Shown here: in pieces, positions 52,036-64,000 of the stretch
Layout of the letters: every line of letters begins with the position of its first letter
How positions within the stretch are numbered: position 1 is the stretch's first letter
Source of the DNA: Desulfofarcimen acetoxidans DSM 771
GTDB taxonomy: Bacteria > Bacillota > Desulfotomaculia > Desulfotomaculales > Desulfofarciminaceae
Direction of reading: 5' to 3'
DNA length: 64,000 nucleotides
Assembly: GCF_000024205.1 (NCBI RefSeq)
Contig: NC_013216.1
Location: forward strand, 558,001 to 622,000
Made by a program: the position numbers and the translations under genes
The notes under the pieces: generated by a model
Database searches by the model: none
What the model was told of the DNA's origin: nothing
What the model saw: the letters and a program-made list of their open reading frames with translations, nothing else

Positions 52036-53700
52036 TTGCGTAGTGATGCTATGAAATTAGGTCTGGAAAAAGCTCCTCACAGATCCCTGTTTAAAGCATT
52101 GGGTTATACTGACCAGGAATTGGCCAGACCTTTAATAGGTGTAGTGAATGCACAAAATGAAATAGTTCCCGGTCATCTCCATCTGGACGATATTGCTGAG
52201 GCAGTTAAGGCCGGAATCAGGATGGCCGGCGGTACTCCGATAGAATTTCCCGCTATTGCAGTTTGTGACGGTATCGCCATGAATCACACAGGCATGAAGT
52301 ACTCATTGGCCAGCCGTGAGTTGATTGCTGATTCCATTGAAGTTATGTCTATCGCGCATCCTTTTGACGGCTTAGTTTTAATTCCCAGCTGTGACAAGAT
52401 AGTTCCGGGCATGTTGATGGCGGCGGCCCGCTTGAATATTCCGGCTATAGTTGTCAGTGGCGGTCCGATGCTGGCAGGTAAAATTAAGGGCCAGCATAAA
52501 TCCCTGACAAATGTTTTTGAGGCTGTGGGTTCTGTAAGAGCCGGCAAGATGTCGGAAGAAGAGTTGGCCGATTTGGAAGAGGCCGCTTGTCCCGGTTGCG
52601 GTTCCTGTTCGGGTATGTTTACGGCTAATTCAATGAATTGCTTAACTGAAGTGCTGGGTATGGCCCTGCCGGGCAACGGAACCATTCCCGCTGTTTCGGC
52701 AGCACGCAGGCGTTTGGCTAAACAGACAGGCATGCAGATAATGTATCTGGTGAAAGAAAACATTTGTCCCTCGGATATTCTAACCATGGATGCTTTCAAT
52801 AACGGCTTGACCGTGGATATGGCGCTTGGTTGTTCAACCAATACGATTTTACACCTGCCTGCCATTGCCAGTGAGGCGGGAGTGATCATTGATCTGGAGC
52901 TGGTTAATAAAACCAGCGAGCGCACACCGAATCTGTGCAAGTTAAGCCCGGCCGGGCCGCATTTTATTGAAGAACTGGATGAGGCAGGCGGCATACCGGC
53001 TGTAATGGCAGAACTCTCAAAGCACGATTTGTTGAATTTGAACAGCAGAACAGTATCCGGAGTTACTGTAGGGGAAAACATCAACGGCAGTAGAGTATTG
53101 CGCCGGGATATTATCCGCAATATTGAAGATCCTTATAGTCCCAGCGGCGGTATCACTGTTATGAGAGGCAATCTCGCTCCGGACGGCGCTGTGGTGAAGA
53201 AATCCGCAGTAGCACCTGAGATGCTGGTGCACCGGGGTCCGGCCCGCGTGTTCAACTCGGAAGAGGAATCAATGGATGCCATTATGAACCAGACTATACA
53301 AAAAGGTGATGTAGTGGTTATCCGTTATGAAGGCCCCAGGGGCGGGCCCGGTATGAGAGAGATGCTTACCCCGACGGCTACCTTGGCCGGTCTGGGTTTG
53401 GATAAAGAAGTAGCTTTGTTAACTGACGGCCGCTTCTCCGGAGCAACCAGGGGAGCCGCTATTGGCCACGTTTCGCCGGAAGCAGCTCTGGGCGGTGTTA
53501 TAGCTGTAATTCAAGATGGAGATATGATAGATATTGATATTCCCAACTGCCGCCTAAACGTAGATTTGACAGAAGCTGAAATAGACGAAAGAATGAAAAA
53601 GCTGGTAATACCGGAGCCAAAGATTACAAGAGGATATCTGGCCCGTTACGCAAAAATGGTTACTTCTGCAAGTACAGGAGCAGTATTGGCAAAAGATTGA
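52036..53700 (+). CDS. ilvD: Dihydroxy-acid dehydratase
   Basis: Iron-sulfur enzyme of Ile/Val synthesis. Cluster ligands in CDKIVPGM (~119) and [17 protein letters not shown] (~190-206), with [20 protein letters not shown] near the C-terminus. The frame is open from 51976, but AAGGAG (52020-52025) lies 10 nt before TTG 52036 and gives [18 protein letters not shown], the normal family start; 554 residues. Confidence 0.96.
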   Translation: MRSDAMKLGLEKAPHRSLFKALGYTDQELARPLIGVVNAQNEIVPGHLHLDDIAEAVKAGIRMAGGTPIEFPAIAVCDGIAMNHTGMKYSLASRELIADSIEVMSIAHPFDGLVLIPSCDKIVPGMLMAAARLNIPAIVVSGGPMLAGKIKGQHKSLTNVFEAVGSVRAGKMSEEELADLEEAACPGCGSCSGMFTANSMNCLTEVLGMALPGNGTIPAVSAARRRLAKQTGMQIMYLVKENICPSDILTMDAFNNGLTVDMALGCSTNTILHLPAIASEAGVIIDLELVNKTSERTPNLCKLSPAGPHFIEELDEAGGIPAVMAELSKHDLLNLNSRTVSGVTVGENINGSRVLRRDIIRNIEDPYSPSGGITVMRGNLAPDGAVVKKSAVAPEMLVHRGPARVFNSEEESMDAIMNQTIQKGDVVVIRYEGPRGGPGMREMLTPTATLAGLGLDKEVALLTDGRFSGATRGAAIGHVSPEAALGGVIAVIQDGDMIDIDIPNCRLNVDLTEAEIDERMKKLVIPEPKITRGYLARYAKMVTSASTGAVLAKD

Positions 53701-53740
53701 TTTAGTATCAAAGAGGATTTAAGAGAGGTGGGTTAAAGCA

Positions 53741-55402
53741 ATGAAGCTTTCCGGGGCGGAAATTTTAGTCAAGTGTTTAAAGGAACACGGAGTGGATACA
53801 ATTTTCGGGTATCCTGGCGGTGTGGTATTGCCTATATATGACGCACTCTACGATGCGGATATCAGGCACATTTTGACCAGGCATGAGCAGGGGGCAGTGC
53901 ATGCTGCTGACGGCTATGCCAGAGCTACCGGAAAGGCCGGGGTTTGTTTGGCTACCTCCGGGCCCGGTGCGACCAACCTGGTAACCGGTTTGACCAATGC
54001 CTATATGGATTCCATTCCAATGGTAGCTTTTACCGGGCAGGTAGCGACTGCTCTTTTAGGCAGAGACTCTTTTCAGGAAGCAGACATAACAGGTATTACC
54101 ATGCCAATAACTAAACACAATTATTTGGTGAAGGATGTCAGCGAATTGGCTCGCACCATAAAAGAGGCTTTTTATATAGCCAATACCGGTAGGCCGGGAC
54201 CGGTGCTGGTGGATTTGCCCAGGGATGTTTCTGCCGGCATAATAGAGTATCAAGCACCCGGACCCATTAATTTACCCGGTTATAACCCAATTATCGAGCC
54301 GTTTGAGGAGCAAGTGGTGCTGGCGGCCAATGCTGTTAATGAATCTGTCCGCCCGATAATATATGCCGGCGGCGGTGTGGTTTCTTCCGGTGCCCATGAA
54401 GAATTGCTGGCACTGGCGGAAAAGATAAAGGCTCCGGTAACCAATACTTTGATGGGGCTTGGCGGTTTTCCCGGTGAGCACCCGCAGTTTTTAGGCATGC
54501 TGGGTATGCACGGTACCAAAGCCGCTAATTTTGCCATGTGTGAAACCGATCTGGTTATTGCTGTGGGGGCGAGATTTGATGACCGGGTTACCGGTAAGTT
54601 GGATGATTTTGCCAAAGACGCAAAGATCATTCATATAGATATTGACCCGGCGGAAATAGGTAAAAATGTCGGCACTCATTTTCCTGTTATAGGTGATGTG
54701 AAAATTGCTTTGCAAAGGCTGCTGGAACGCATTGAAGAAAAGTCTCTTACGGAATGGCTGGCCAAGTGCATGACCTGGAAAAGGGAATATCCCCTGGCCT
54801 TCTTTAACGAAGGCGGCTTGAAGCCCCAATCAATCATCAGTGAGATTAATCGTCTGACACTGGATAAAAAGGTGCGTATTACCACGGAGGTAGGTCAGCA
54901 CCAGATGTGGGCCGCCCATTACTATAACTACAACTATCCCAGGACTTTCATCTCTTCTGGCGGCCTGGGCACTATGGGTTACGGTTTCCCTGCCGCTCTG
55001 GGTGTGCAGGCGGCTTGTCCTGATGAGCTGGTTATTGATATATCGGGTGACGGCAGCTTTCAGATGAACATACAGGAGCTGGCCACAGCAGTTAATTATG
55101 AACTGCCGGTTAAGGTGGCTATACTCAATAACGGTTATCTGGGCATGGTTAGACAGTGGCAGGAACTTTTCTATGATAAGCGCTATTCCTACACCGAACT
55201 TAAAAATCCTGATTTTGTTAAAATAGCTGAGGCATACGGTGCTGTGGGTATAAGAGTAACTACACGTGATGAAGTGGCTCCTGCTCTGGAAGAAGCTTTT
55301 GCTATCAATAAACCGGTGGTTTTGGACTTTGTGACGGAGAGGGAGGAAAACGTGTATCCGATGGTTCCTCCCGGCTGTGAACTAAAGAATATGCTCGGTT
55401 AG
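53741..55402 (+). CDS. ilvB: Acetolactate synthase catalytic subunit (copy 1)
   Basis: Thiamine-diphosphate enzyme for the first common step to Val/Leu and Ile. [15 protein letters not shown] (~22), activating Glu in [21 protein letters not shown]-domain [14 protein letters not shown] and ThDP motif [15 protein letters not shown]...[11 protein letters not shown]. 553 residues. ATG preceded by AGAGAGGTGGG. Followed by the regulatory subunit ilvN. Confidence 0.96.
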   Translation: MKLSGAEILVKCLKEHGVDTIFGYPGGVVLPIYDALYDADIRHILTRHEQGAVHAADGYARATGKAGVCLATSGPGATNLVTGLTNAYMDSIPMVAFTGQVATALLGRDSFQEADITGITMPITKHNYLVKDVSELARTIKEAFYIANTGRPGPVLVDLPRDVSAGIIEYQAPGPINLPGYNPIIEPFEEQVVLAANAVNESVRPIIYAGGGVVSSGAHEELLALAEKIKAPVTNTLMGLGGFPGEHPQFLGMLGMHGTKAANFAMCETDLVIAVGARFDDRVTGKLDDFAKDAKIIHIDIDPAEIGKNVGTHFPVIGDVKIALQRLLERIEEKSLTEWLAKCMTWKREYPLAFFNEGGLKPQSIISEINRLTLDKKVRITTEVGQHQMWAAHYYNYNYPRTFISSGGLGTMGYGFPAALGVQAACPDELVIDISGDGSFQMNIQELATAVNYELPVKVAILNNGYLGMVRQWQELFYDKRYSYTELKNPDFVKIAEAYGAVGIRVTTRDEVAPALEEAFAINKPVVLDFVTEREENVYPMVPPGCELKNMLG

Positions 55403-55435
55403 GAAAATAAGAGGTAACGAAAGGAGGTTTCGCCA

Positions 55436-55936
55436 ATGCTGCATACGCTTGCTGTGCTGGTAGAAAATAACCCGGGGGTACTGGCCCGGGTATCAGGTTT
55501 GTTCAGTCGCCGAGGTTTTAATATTGACAGTCTGGCTGTAGGCAGAACAGATGATCCAACGATTTCCCGTATGACCATTGTTGTTGAAGGTGACGATCAG
55601 GTTCTCGAACAGGTGCGCAAGCAGCTGAACAAGCTGGTGGATGTAATTAAAATTGACGACATATCTTCTGAGAGACATGTTGACAGAGAATTAATAATCA
55701 TCAAGGTTAATGCAGATACCCAGACCAGATCGGAAATCATGCAGATAGTGGATATTTTCAGGGCGCATATTGTGGATATCGGTCAGGAAACATTAATAGT
55801 TGAAGCCAGCGGGGATTCCGGTAAGGTTAACGGTTTGGAAGAAGCCTTAAAACCTTTCGGTATCAAAGAAGTGGCCCGTACAGGTAAGATCGCTATGTTA
55901 AGAGGTGCTAAAGCCACATCCTTAAATGAGGATTAA
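55436..55936 (+). CDS. ilvN: Acetolactate synthase regulatory subunit
   Basis: 166 residues: N-terminal ACT domain LAVLVENNPGVLARVSGLFS with RRGFNIDSLAVGRT, which binds valine in characterised enzymes, then the C-terminal domain (IIKVNADTQTRSEIMQIVDIF). AAAGGAGG 8 nt before ATG. It may serve both catalytic subunits encoded here. Confidence 0.96.
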   Translation: MLHTLAVLVENNPGVLARVSGLFSRRGFNIDSLAVGRTDDPTISRMTIVVEGDDQVLEQVRKQLNKLVDVIKIDDISSERHVDRELIIIKVNADTQTRSEIMQIVDIFRAHIVDIGQETLIVEASGDSGKVNGLEEALKPFGIKEVARTGKIAMLRGAKATSLNED

Positions 55937-55938
55937 TC

Positions 55939-56031
55939 ATGGAGGTGATTAATCCCGCAATTGCGGTTAATGGAATGATAGTTAAGATTTTATTATATGG
56001 TTTAAAGTGTTGCTGTTTGCATGTATACTAA
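55939..56031 (+). other. 30-codon open frame and palindrome in the ilvN-ilvC gap
   Basis: ATG at 55939, 7 nt after GAGGA inside the ilvN end, opens MEVINPAIAVNGMIVKILL followed by CCC and a stop at 56031. The DNA contains the palindrome CCGCAATTGCGG flanked by ATTAA/TTAAT (55948-55971). It may be a small protein, a leader, or a regulatory site for ilvC; no homology seen. Confidence 0.25.
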
Positions 56032-56055
56032 ATACTGTATCAACGGAAATCCTAA

Positions 56056-57075
<1,020 letters not shown>

Positions 57076-57086
57076 GACCGGCCGGA

Positions 57087-57116
57087 GAAGTTCGATACTT
57101 ATCCGTGTCGAACTTC
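57087..57116 (+). repeat. 12-bp hairpin between ilvC and ilvB2
   Basis: GAAGTTCGATAC-TTATCC-GTGTCGAACTTC, one G-T pair, 12 nt after ilvC. No U-tract. It could mark RNA processing or protect the ilvC 3' end. Confidence 0.5.
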
Positions 57117-57175
57117 CGACTCAATCTTAAAATTTGAAAATAATTAATTAAATAATTAACAAGGGAGGAATAAAA

Positions 57176-58849
57176 ATGGGAATTACTGTCGCGGAAGCCC
57201 TGGTACTGTGTTTGGAGCGGGAAAACGTGGAAGTTATCTTCGGTTATCCTGGTGGTGCAATCCTCCCTGTATATGATGCACTTTATAAATCCAATAAAAT
57301 TAAACACGTACTGGTGCGCCATGAACAGGGGGCCGCGCACGCGGCTGACGGTTATGCCCGTGCTACCGGCAAGGTAGGTGTTTGCATGGCTACTTCCGGT
57401 CCCGGAGCCACAAACCTGGTGACAGGTATTGCTAATGCCTATATGGATTCAGTGCCCATTGTGGCTTTTACCGGGCAGGTGCCGACCGGCATGGTGGGTA
57501 CGGATGCCTTCCAGGAAGTGGATATTACAGGTATTACTATGCCTGTAGTTAAGCATAACTATTTTGTTAAAGATCCCAAACAGGTACCTAAAATTGTTCG
57601 CGAGGCCTTCTATATTGCCCGTACCGGCAGGCCGGGCCCGGTATTGATAGATTTGCCCAAAGATGTTACTTCGGCTATAATTGATTATGAAGAAGTGGAA
57701 GAAATCAACCTGCGCGGATATAAACCGAATTACAGGGCTGACGATGAACAGGTGGAAAAAGCCGCAGAGATGATCAAAAAGTCTCAATGCCCGGTTATTT
57801 ATGCCGGAGGCGGTGTGGTCAGTGCGGGTGCTCATGATGAGCTGAAAGTGCTGGCTGAGACTATCGGCGCTCCGGTGACCCATACCCTGCTGGGGCTGGG
57901 CGGTTTTCCCGGTGATCACCCGCTTTTTGCCGGTATGCTGGGACTGCACGGGGCAATGTATGCCAATAAGATTGTTACCGAATGTGACCTGTTGATAACT
58001 CTGGGCGCTCGTTTTGATGACCGGGTTACAGGTAAAATCGCCGGTTTTGCGCCCGACGCCAGTGTTATACACGTGGATATTGATCCGGCGGAAATCGGCA
58101 AGAATGTACGCGTGCACTTGCCCGTGGCCGGTGACGTAAAGACGGTTATCCAGCAGATTATTCCCCTACTGGAGCAGAAAAACAACCGGCAGTGGCTGGA
58201 ACGCTTTGCTGAATTAAAAAAACAATACGCTCTGCGTTATGAGCCGGCGGCAGGAGAAGGTTTAAAACCTCAGCAGGTAATTGAGAAACTAAATGAGGTG
58301 GCACAGGGAAATGCTATCATTTGTACAGATGTAGGCCAGCACCAGATGTGGGCAGCTCATTATTACCGGCATATCCAGCCCCGTTCCTTCATCTCTTCCG
58401 GAGGTTTGGGCACTATGGGCTACGGCTACCCGGCGGCTATCGGAGCTGAATTCGGCTGTCCCGGTAAGCAGGTTATACTGATTTCGGGTGACGGCAGTTT
58501 TCAAATGAATTTACAGGAAATGGCGACAGTTATGGAACAGGGCCTATCGGTTAAAGTTATAGTTTTAAACAACGGACGCCTGGGCATGGTGCGCCAGCTG
58601 CAGGAATTTTATTGCGACAAACGCTATATGGCCGTGGATTTCAGCTATCACCCGGACTTTGCCGGTATTGCCAGGGTTTACGGAATGAAGGGTTTTGACA
58701 TTAAAACTTCGGAAGAATTAAATGCCATATTGCCGGAGGTATTGAGTTCACAGGGTCCGGCTATTATCAACTGCTTTGTGCAGGAGGATGAAAACGTTTA
58801 CCCGATGGTTATGGCCGGTAAATGTATAGATGAAGCCATTGAGGGGTAG
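57176..58849 (+). CDS. ilvB: Acetolactate synthase catalytic subunit (copy 2)
   Basis: 557 residues, colinear with copy 1 over its whole length: [15 protein letters not shown], Glu in [46 protein letters not shown] and [12 protein letters not shown]. All catalytic motifs are intact. AGGGAGGA precedes the ATG. It has no regulatory-subunit gene of its own and sits between ilvC and leuA. It may differ in substrate preference or feedback sensitivity, as with isozymes elsewhere; this is inference. Confidence 0.95.
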   Translation: MGITVAEALVLCLERENVEVIFGYPGGAILPVYDALYKSNKIKHVLVRHEQGAAHAADGYARATGKVGVCMATSGPGATNLVTGIANAYMDSVPIVAFTGQVPTGMVGTDAFQEVDITGITMPVVKHNYFVKDPKQVPKIVREAFYIARTGRPGPVLIDLPKDVTSAIIDYEEVEEINLRGYKPNYRADDEQVEKAAEMIKKSQCPVIYAGGGVVSAGAHDELKVLAETIGAPVTHTLLGLGGFPGDHPLFAGMLGLHGAMYANKIVTECDLLITLGARFDDRVTGKIAGFAPDASVIHVDIDPAEIGKNVRVHLPVAGDVKTVIQQIIPLLEQKNNRQWLERFAELKKQYALRYEPAAGEGLKPQQVIEKLNEVAQGNAIICTDVGQHQMWAAHYYRHIQPRSFISSGGLGTMGYGYPAAIGAEFGCPGKQVILISGDGSFQMNLQEMATVMEQGLSVKVIVLNNGRLGMVRQLQEFYCDKRYMAVDFSYHPDFAGIARVYGMKGFDIKTSEELNAILPEVLSSQGPAIINCFVQEDENVYPMVMAGKCIDEAIEG

Positions 58850-58860
58850 GAGGTATAATC

Positions 58861-60459
58861 ATGAGCCAGCAGCCAACTATTATAGACGACGTTCAAGAAA
58901 GTGACGGTTCCGCCCGTGTAAGCAGCACTAACAGCCGGCGTGTATATATTTTTGACACTACTTTACGGGACGGCGAACAGTCTCCGGGAGTAAGTCTTAA
59001 TCTCAGTGAAAAAATACAGATAGCCAGGCAGCTTGCCTTACTGGGTGTAGATATAATAGAAGCTGGCTTTCCTATTGCTTCTACCGGTGATTTCGAGGCA
59101 GTGCGGGGTATTGCCCGCGAGGTGCGAGGTGTTGCTGTAGCCGGCCTGGCCCGGGCCAATTTCAAGGACATAGACCGGGCCTGGGAGGCACTCAAGGAAG
59201 CCGAGCAGCCGCGTATTCATACTTTTCTGGCTACTTCACCTATTCACATGCGCTATAAATTGCAGATGGAACCGGATAAAGTTCTGGAAATGGCTGTTGA
59301 AGCCGTCAAGTACGCTAAAAAATTCACTTCTGATGTAGAGTTTTCGGCGGAGGACGGTTCGCGCAGCGACCTGGATTTTTTAAGCCGGGTGGTGGAGGCG
59401 GTAATCAAGGCAGGAGCCACTACAGTAAATATCCCTGATACCGTAGGTTATGCTATGCCTCAGGAGTATGGGAATTTCATCAGGAGCCTTATGGAGAGAG
59501 TACCTAACATTGATCAGGCCGTTGTCAGTGTCCACTGTCATAATGATCTGGGTTTGGCCGTAGCCAACTCTCTGGCAGCTGTGCAAAACGGTGTCAGACA
59601 GGTTGAGGGGGCCATTAACGGTATAGGTGAAAGGGCGGGTAATGCCGCTATAGAAGAGATAGTCATGGCTTTAAGAACCAGAAAAGATTTTATTGGCTTG
59701 AATACGAATATCAACACCGAAGAGATTTACCGCACCAGCAAACTGGTCAGTAAACTTACCGGTATGATAGTGCAGGCTAACAAAGCTATTGTGGGCAAGA
59801 ATGCTTTTGCTCACGAGTCCGGGATTCACCAGGACGGTGTTTTAAAGGAACGAAGTACCTATGAGATAATGAACCCGGCCATGATCGGGATCAATCAGGA
59901 CAATTTAGTATTGGGAAAACACTCCGGTCGTCATGCGTTCAGAAAGCGTTTGGGTGATCTGGGCTATGAATTGTCAGAGGCTGAGTTAAACAAAGCATTT
60001 GTACGTTTTAAAGACTTAGCGGATAAGAAAAAGAACATCACGGATCGTGATCTGGAAGCTATAGTAGAAGAAGAAACCCGCAGCCATGTGCCTGTTAAAT
60101 ATATTATGGAATATTTTAATATCACCAGCGGCAGCACGATCAAACCAATGGCCATGGTGGGGCTCTTGAGCAATGATTTATTATTGCAGGATACTGCTTT
60201 CGGGGATGGTCCGGTGGATGCCATATATAAAGCAATAGATAAAATTGCCGGAATTAATTGTACCTTACTGCATTACTCCCTTGATGCCATTACCGGGGGC
60301 AGGGATGCCCAGGGGGATGTAACGGTTAAAATCAGCAATGAAAAGGGCAAATCTTTTATTGGCCGCGGTGTCAGTACTGATATACTGGAGGCCAGCGCCA
60401 AGGCTTACGTTGATGCAGTGAATAAATTGGTATATGAAGCAGACCGGCGGGAGGAATAA
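58861..60459 (+). CDS. leuA: 2-Isopropylmalate synthase
   Basis: Commits 2-ketoisovalerate to leucine. TIM barrel with [18 protein letters not shown] (~30-47), metal ligands in [33 protein letters not shown], then the C-terminal regulatory domain from about residue 390 that binds leucine in known enzymes. 532 residues; a ~25-residue polar N-terminal extension precedes the barrel. GGAGG lies 7 nt before ATG. Confidence 0.95.
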   Translation: MSQQPTIIDDVQESDGSARVSSTNSRRVYIFDTTLRDGEQSPGVSLNLSEKIQIARQLALLGVDIIEAGFPIASTGDFEAVRGIAREVRGVAVAGLARANFKDIDRAWEALKEAEQPRIHTFLATSPIHMRYKLQMEPDKVLEMAVEAVKYAKKFTSDVEFSAEDGSRSDLDFLSRVVEAVIKAGATTVNIPDTVGYAMPQEYGNFIRSLMERVPNIDQAVVSVHCHNDLGLAVANSLAAVQNGVRQVEGAINGIGERAGNAAIEEIVMALRTRKDFIGLNTNINTEEIYRTSKLVSKLTGMIVQANKAIVGKNAFAHESGIHQDGVLKERSTYEIMNPAMIGINQDNLVLGKHSGRHAFRKRLGDLGYELSEAELNKAFVRFKDLADKKKNITDRDLEAIVEEETRSHVPVKYIMEYFNITSGSTIKPMAMVGLLSNDLLLQDTAFGDGPVDAIYKAIDKIAGINCTLLHYSLDAITGGRDAQGDVTVKISNEKGKSFIGRGVSTDILEASAKAYVDAVNKLVYEADRREE

Positions 60460-60466
60460 AGAGAAA

Positions 60467-61729
60467 ATGGGAATGACGGTAACTGAAAAAATACTGGCCG
60501 CACACGCGGGCAAAGATAAAGTAGTGCCCGGCGAACTGGTGAATGTCAAGGTTGACCTGGCTTTAGGAAACGATATCACCGCGCCGGTAGCGATTAAAGA
60601 ATTTAGTAAAATAGGTGTGGATTCTGTTTTTGACCGTGAAAAAATTGCCCTGGTGCTGGATCACTTTATCCCGGCCAAAGATATTGCCTCGGCCGAACAG
60701 GGCAAAGCGGTTAAAAACTTTGCTCAGAAACACGGTATAGTAAATTTCTTTGATGTGGGCAAAATGGGTATAGAACACTGTCTTTTGCCCGAGCAGGGTT
60801 TGGTCGGCCCCGGGGATTTAGTCATCGGGGCGGACTCTCATACCTGCACTTACGGCGGCTTAGGCGCTTTCTCCACCGGTGTGGGCAGCACGGATCTGGC
60901 TGCTGCCATGGCACTGGGAGAAACCTGGCTGAAAGTGCCGGAAAGCATGCTCTTTGTTTTTGAAGGCGAGCTCCGGCCCTGGGTGGGCGGCAAGGATTTA
61001 ATTCTGCACATCATCGGGGACATCGGAGTTGACGGTGCATTATACAAAGCTATGGAATTTGCCGGGCCGGCCATTGAAAAGCTGTCCATGGACGGGCGTT
61101 TGACTATGGCCAACATGGCTATTGAGGCAGGCGGTAAGAACGGTATTGTGGCGCCGGATGAAATCACCCGGGCTTATGTGGAAGGCAGGGTGAAGAAGCC
61201 CTATACTTTCTATAAGAGCGATGCTGATGCTGTCTACAGCGATATACGCCGCTACGATGCCTCGAAAATCGAGCCGCTGGTAGCTTTCCCTCACCTGCCG
61301 GAAAACACCAGACCGGTCAGTCAAGCCGGGTTGGTTGAGCTGGATCAAGTGGTTATCGGATCCTGCACCAATGGTCGGATGGAGGATTTGCGCCTGGCAG
61401 CCGGTGTGTTGAAGGGGAAAAAGGTCAGCGACAGAATTCGTTTAATCGTAATCCCCGGCACACAGCAAATTTACAAGCAGGCTATGCGCGAGGGCTTGAT
61501 TGAGATCTTTATCGATGCCGGCGGGGCGGTCAGCACACCTACCTGCGGCCCTTGTCTGGGCGGTTACATGGGGATACTGGCCAAAGGAGAACGTTCTCTG
61601 GCTACTACCAACCGCAATTTTGTCGGACGTATGGGCTCACCGGAAAGCGAAGTTTATCTCTGCAACCCGGCAGTAGCAGCAGCTTCTGCTATTTTGGGCC
61701 GAATTGCCGGACCCTGGGAGGTGGAGTAA
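60467..61729 (+). CDS. leuC: 3-Isopropylmalate dehydratase large subunit
   Basis: Aconitase-family subunit, short (archaeal-type) form. Cluster cysteines in [18 protein letters not shown] (~300) and [19 protein letters not shown] (~360). [20 protein letters not shown] near 125. The frame opens at 60434, but SD GGGAGG and the family start ([14 protein letters not shown]) favour ATG 60467; 420 residues. Abuts leuD at the next base. Confidence 0.95.
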   Translation: MGMTVTEKILAAHAGKDKVVPGELVNVKVDLALGNDITAPVAIKEFSKIGVDSVFDREKIALVLDHFIPAKDIASAEQGKAVKNFAQKHGIVNFFDVGKMGIEHCLLPEQGLVGPGDLVIGADSHTCTYGGLGAFSTGVGSTDLAAAMALGETWLKVPESMLFVFEGELRPWVGGKDLILHIIGDIGVDGALYKAMEFAGPAIEKLSMDGRLTMANMAIEAGGKNGIVAPDEITRAYVEGRVKKPYTFYKSDADAVYSDIRRYDASKIEPLVAFPHLPENTRPVSQAGLVELDQVVIGSCTNGRMEDLRLAAGVLKGKKVSDRIRLIVIPGTQQIYKQAMREGLIEIFIDAGGAVSTPTCGPCLGGYMGILAKGERSLATTNRNFVGRMGSPESEVYLCNPAVAAASAILGRIAGPWEVE

Positions 61730-63301
61730 ATGGGATTAAAGGGTAAAGCCTGGAAGTTCGGAGCCGATATTGACACAGATGCCATTATTCCGGCCCGTTA
61801 CTTAAATACTTCTGACCCGGTTGAACTGGCCAAACATTGTATGGAAGATGCCGATACCTCTTTTGCGCAAAAAGTTCAGCCCGGGGATGTGATTGTAGCT
61901 GATAAGAACTTCGGTTGCGGCAGTTCGCGTGAGCATGCCCCGATATCCATCAAATATGCCGGAGTCTCCTGCGTGATTGCCAAGTCTTTTGCCCGTATAT
62001 TTTACCGGAATGCTTTCAATATCGGGCTGCCTATTCTGGAATCAACAGAAGCAGTGGAAGGTATAGATGAAGGAAATGAGGTTTCCGTTAATGCGGAAAC
62101 AGGTACTATTACCAATGTGACCAAGGGAGAGACCTATCAAGCTACGGTGGTGCCTCCGTTTATGCAGCAAATAATTGCCGCAGGTGGACTTATTAACTAT
62201 GTCGCAGAAAGGATGAAGGTTAAGAAAATGTATAAGATTGCCGTACTTCCCGGAGATGGAATCGGACCGGAGATTACTGAACAGGCGTTAAAGGCCTTAA
62301 AAGCCGTAGCGGAACATTTTGGCCATGAATTTCAGTTTACCGAAGCCTTAGTCGGCGGAGCTGCCTATGACGCGGTGGGACACCCGCTGCCGAAAGAAAC
62401 TTTGGACCTGTGCTACAGCAGCGATGCCATTTTGCTGGGTGCTGTAGGTGGTGACAAGTGGGCTGATCTGCCTCCTGAATTAACTCCGGAAAGAGGAGCA
62501 CTCCTGCCCTTGCGCAAATTATTGGGCCTCTATGCTAACCTGCGCCCGGCAGTGGTATTCCCGGCACTTGCCAATGCCTCCACCTTAAAGCCGGAGGTAG
62601 TGGAAGGTTTGGATATTATGGTAGTGCGTGAACTGACCGGAGGTCTCTACTTCGGCGAGAAGAAGAGAGAAGATTTGCCGGACGGCACTGTTCGTGTAAC
62701 CGATACGCTGGTTTACACCACTGAGGAAATCGTGCGCATAGCCCGCCTGGCTTTTGAGCTGGCTGCTAAGAGGCGTAAGAAAGTCACCCTGGTGGATAAG
62801 GCCAATGTGCTGGAATCTTCACGCTACTGGCGTGAAGTAGTTGCCAATATGGCTGCTGAGTATCCCGATATTGAGTTTAATACCATGTATGTGGATAATG
62901 CGGCTATGCAGTTGGTAAAAATGCCTAAACAGTTTGACGTAATTGTTACTGATAATATGTTCGGTGATATTTTAAGCGATCAGGCTTCCCAGCTTACCGG
63001 TTCTCTGGGCATGCTGGCTTCCGCCAGTATCGGCGGTAAAATCGGCTTGTATGAACCCAGCCATGGTTCAGCGCCTAAATATGCCGGTTTGAAAAGAGCT
63101 AACCCAATCGCTACGGTAATGTCAGGAGCCATGCTGCTGCGCTATTCCTTCGACATGGAGAAAGAAGCTAAGGCCATAGAAGACGCGGTTACCGAGGTAT
63201 TGAAAAAATATCGCACCAGGGATATTATGGAGGAGGGCCTACAGTTAGTCAACACTGACGAGATGGGCGACCGTATAGCCGAACAGATTTTAGCCGGCTA
63301 A
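61730..63301 (+). CDS. leuD/leuB: Fused LeuD-LeuB: isopropylmalate dehydratase small subunit + 3-isopropylmalate dehydrogenase
   Basis: One uninterrupted 523-codon frame. Residues 1-166 are a complete LeuD ([48 protein letters not shown]). Residues 167-523 are a complete LeuB ([68 protein letters not shown]). They are joined through AERMKVKKM with no stop codon. Inside the join, GAAGG (62215-62219) stands 8 nt before ATG 62228, so LeuB could also start alone. Normally these are two genes. Fusion, or a base error removing the leuD stop, would both explain it. Confidence 0.93.
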   Translation: MGLKGKAWKFGADIDTDAIIPARYLNTSDPVELAKHCMEDADTSFAQKVQPGDVIVADKNFGCGSSREHAPISIKYAGVSCVIAKSFARIFYRNAFNIGLPILESTEAVEGIDEGNEVSVNAETGTITNVTKGETYQATVVPPFMQQIIAAGGLINYVAERMKVKKMYKIAVLPGDGIGPEITEQALKALKAVAEHFGHEFQFTEALVGGAAYDAVGHPLPKETLDLCYSSDAILLGAVGGDKWADLPPELTPERGALLPLRKLLGLYANLRPAVVFPALANASTLKPEVVEGLDIMVVRELTGGLYFGEKKREDLPDGTVRVTDTLVYTTEEIVRIARLAFELAAKRRKKVTLVDKANVLESSRYWREVVANMAAEYPDIEFNTMYVDNAAMQLVKMPKQFDVIVTDNMFGDILSDQASQLTGSLGMLASASIGGKIGLYEPSHGSAPKYAGLKRANPIATVMSGAMLLRYSFDMEKEAKAIEDAVTEVLKKYRTRDIMEEGLQLVNTDEMGDRIAEQILAG

Positions 63302-63349
63302 ATTGCAGAAGGATATGCAGATTCAAGCCAGCAGATAATATATACTCAT

Positions 63350-63511
63350 GTAGGGCGGGAACCGTCCGAAATGCCTGGTATAAACTGTTCAGACCTGCCG
63401 CTTATAGCGGCAGGCGAACATATACCGGGAAGCCCCTGCTTTTTCGGGAAAAGCCGCGGGCAAGTTCAGCCGCTTTTGGCAGTACACCAACAGTACAGCC
63501 TGGCGGTTTTT
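63350..63511 (+). ncRNA. Structured leader with terminator upstream of the cimA-like gene
   Basis: Three nested or serial structures: GGGCGG-GAA-CCGTCC (63353-63367); a long rod CCTGGTATA / TATACCGGG (63374-63382, 63421-63429) enclosing TGTTC/GAACA and CCTGCCGC-TTATA-GCGGCAGG (63394-63414); GCTTTT-TCGG-GAAAAGC (63438-63454). Then a terminator CCGC/GCGG with GGC/GCC and GTAC/GTAC pairs (63470-63506) and TTTTT. It does not match a riboswitch class that I recognise. It may be an attenuated leader or the leu operon end plus an unrelated RNA. Confidence 0.55.
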
Positions 63512-63589
63512 AAATACTATATCAGAGTTTAATGTGCGGTAAAAAGCAGTTTGGTTATGCAAAATTTTTTAATAAGGGGGAGAGAGGGC

Positions 63590-64000
63590 ATGTCAACTAT
63601 AGAAATATATGATACTACTTTGCGTGATGGCGCCCAGGGGGAAGGCATATCCTTTTCTGTAGAGGATAAAGTAAAAATTGCGCTGCGCTTGGATAAATTG
63701 GGTGTTCATTACATCGAAGGAGGTTGGCCTGGCTCCAACCCCAAGGATTCCGATTTTTTTAAGCGGATTAAAGACTTTCCCCTGGAGAAGGCCGTAGTTT
63801 CAGCCTTTGGCAGTACCAGAAAGCCGAATAGCGATGTGAAAGAGGATGTGAACCTGAAAGCTATTGTCGATGCCGGTGTGCAGGTAGCCTGTATATTTGG
63901 CAAGACATGGGATTTCCAGGTTGTGTATGCGCTCAATACTACTCTGGAAGAGAATTTACAAATGATTAAAGAATCAGTTGCCTACCTGAAGTCAAACGGC
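63590..64000 (+). CDS. cimA: Citramalate synthase-like protein (3' end outside window)
   Basis: First 137 residues of an HMGL/LeuA-type TIM barrel: [20 protein letters not shown], then [17 protein letters not shown] and [12 protein letters not shown]. The [12 protein letters not shown] and [10 protein letters not shown] motifs mark the CimA (citramalate synthase) group rather than LeuA, so the product would make 2-ketobutyrate from pyruvate for isoleucine. AGGGGGAGAGAGGG precedes ATG. Open to the window edge. Confidence 0.9.
   Translation, partial: MSTIEIYDTTLRDGAQGEGISFSVEDKVKIALRLDKLGVHYIEGGWPGSNPKDSDFFKRIKDFPLEKAVVSAFGSTRKPNSDVKEDVNLKAIVDAGVQVACIFGKTWDFQVVYALNTTLEENLQMIKESVAYLKSNG

Noticed and set aside
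57449-58117. Long antisense frame (222 codons) opposite ilvB2
   Set aside because: Shadow of a highly conserved gene on the other strand. Similar antisense frames opposite ilvD (52284-53120) and argG (33241-33843) were rejected for the same reason.
63350-63511. 6S RNA or T-box identity for the structured leader before cimA
   Set aside because: No T-box core sequence, and the rod lacks the conserved central bubble I would expect for 6S RNA; left unclassified.

Overview
The window looks like the chromosome of an anaerobic, endospore-forming, low-to-mid-GC Firmicute of the Desulfotomaculum/Pelotomaculum type (Peptococcaceae). This is inference from gene content: GerA/GerC germination genes, S-layer-homology (SLH) anchors, several 'stalk' (copper-amine-oxidase N-terminal-like) surface proteins, cobalamin riboswitches, a T-box, a ykkC-class riboswitch and ECF transporters. 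I saw no rRNA, tRNA, CRISPR array or intact insertion sequence.

Layout. 1-3.3 kb: a two-gene heterodimeric ABC exporter (first gene cut by the window edge). 3.4-8.0 kb, minus strand: a stalk-domain surface protein, an orphan FecB/BtuF-like binding protein, a clear relic of an ABC ATPase and a methyltransferase. 8.5-9.4 kb: an ArsR-family regulator, then a 63-residue His/Cys-rich protein behind a 22-bp perfect palindrome. 9.5-16.35 kb, minus strand: a cobalamin-controlled unit read from two tandem cobalamin riboswitches: exported cobaltochelatase CbiK, BtuC-D-F-type uptake system, CbiL, and an ABC-2 transporter pair. 16.5-26.1 kb, plus strand, divergent: a third cobalamin riboswitch, then three secreted proteins built from the two domains of animal intrinsic factor/transcobalamin (alpha/alpha toroid and DUF4430), then EcfT, a double-ATPase EcfA and an S component. 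I read this as a cell-surface corrinoid-capture and ECF-import system, the most interesting locus here.

26.3-35.5 kb: a YkvA-like protein and the complete arginine operon argCJBDFGH. 35.6-37.6 kb: an Rpn-type PD-(D/E)XK protein, a gene fragment and a DUF1836 regulator. 38.0-45.2 kb: a Ter operon (three TerD, TerC, C-C bond lyase, two phosphoribosyltransferase-fold enzymes, HAD phosphatase) matching the predicted Ter-linked nucleoside-like metabolite pathway. 45.3-50.1 kb, minus strand: gerC and gerA with a small membrane protein but no gerB, a small DUF6922-like gene and another stalk protein.

50.27-64 kb: the branched-chain amino-acid operon. A strong promoter is followed by a T-box (apparent Ile specifier), then a ykkC-class (probably ppGpp) riboswitch, each with its own terminator, then ilvE-ilvD-ilvB-ilvN-ilvC-ilvB2-leuA-leuC-leuDB. 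leuD and leuB are one open frame. A structured leader ending in an intrinsic terminator precedes a partial citramalate-synthase gene at the right edge. Several genes here appear to start at CTG codons. Coordinates use my preferred starts, chosen from Shine-Dalgarno (SD) spacing.
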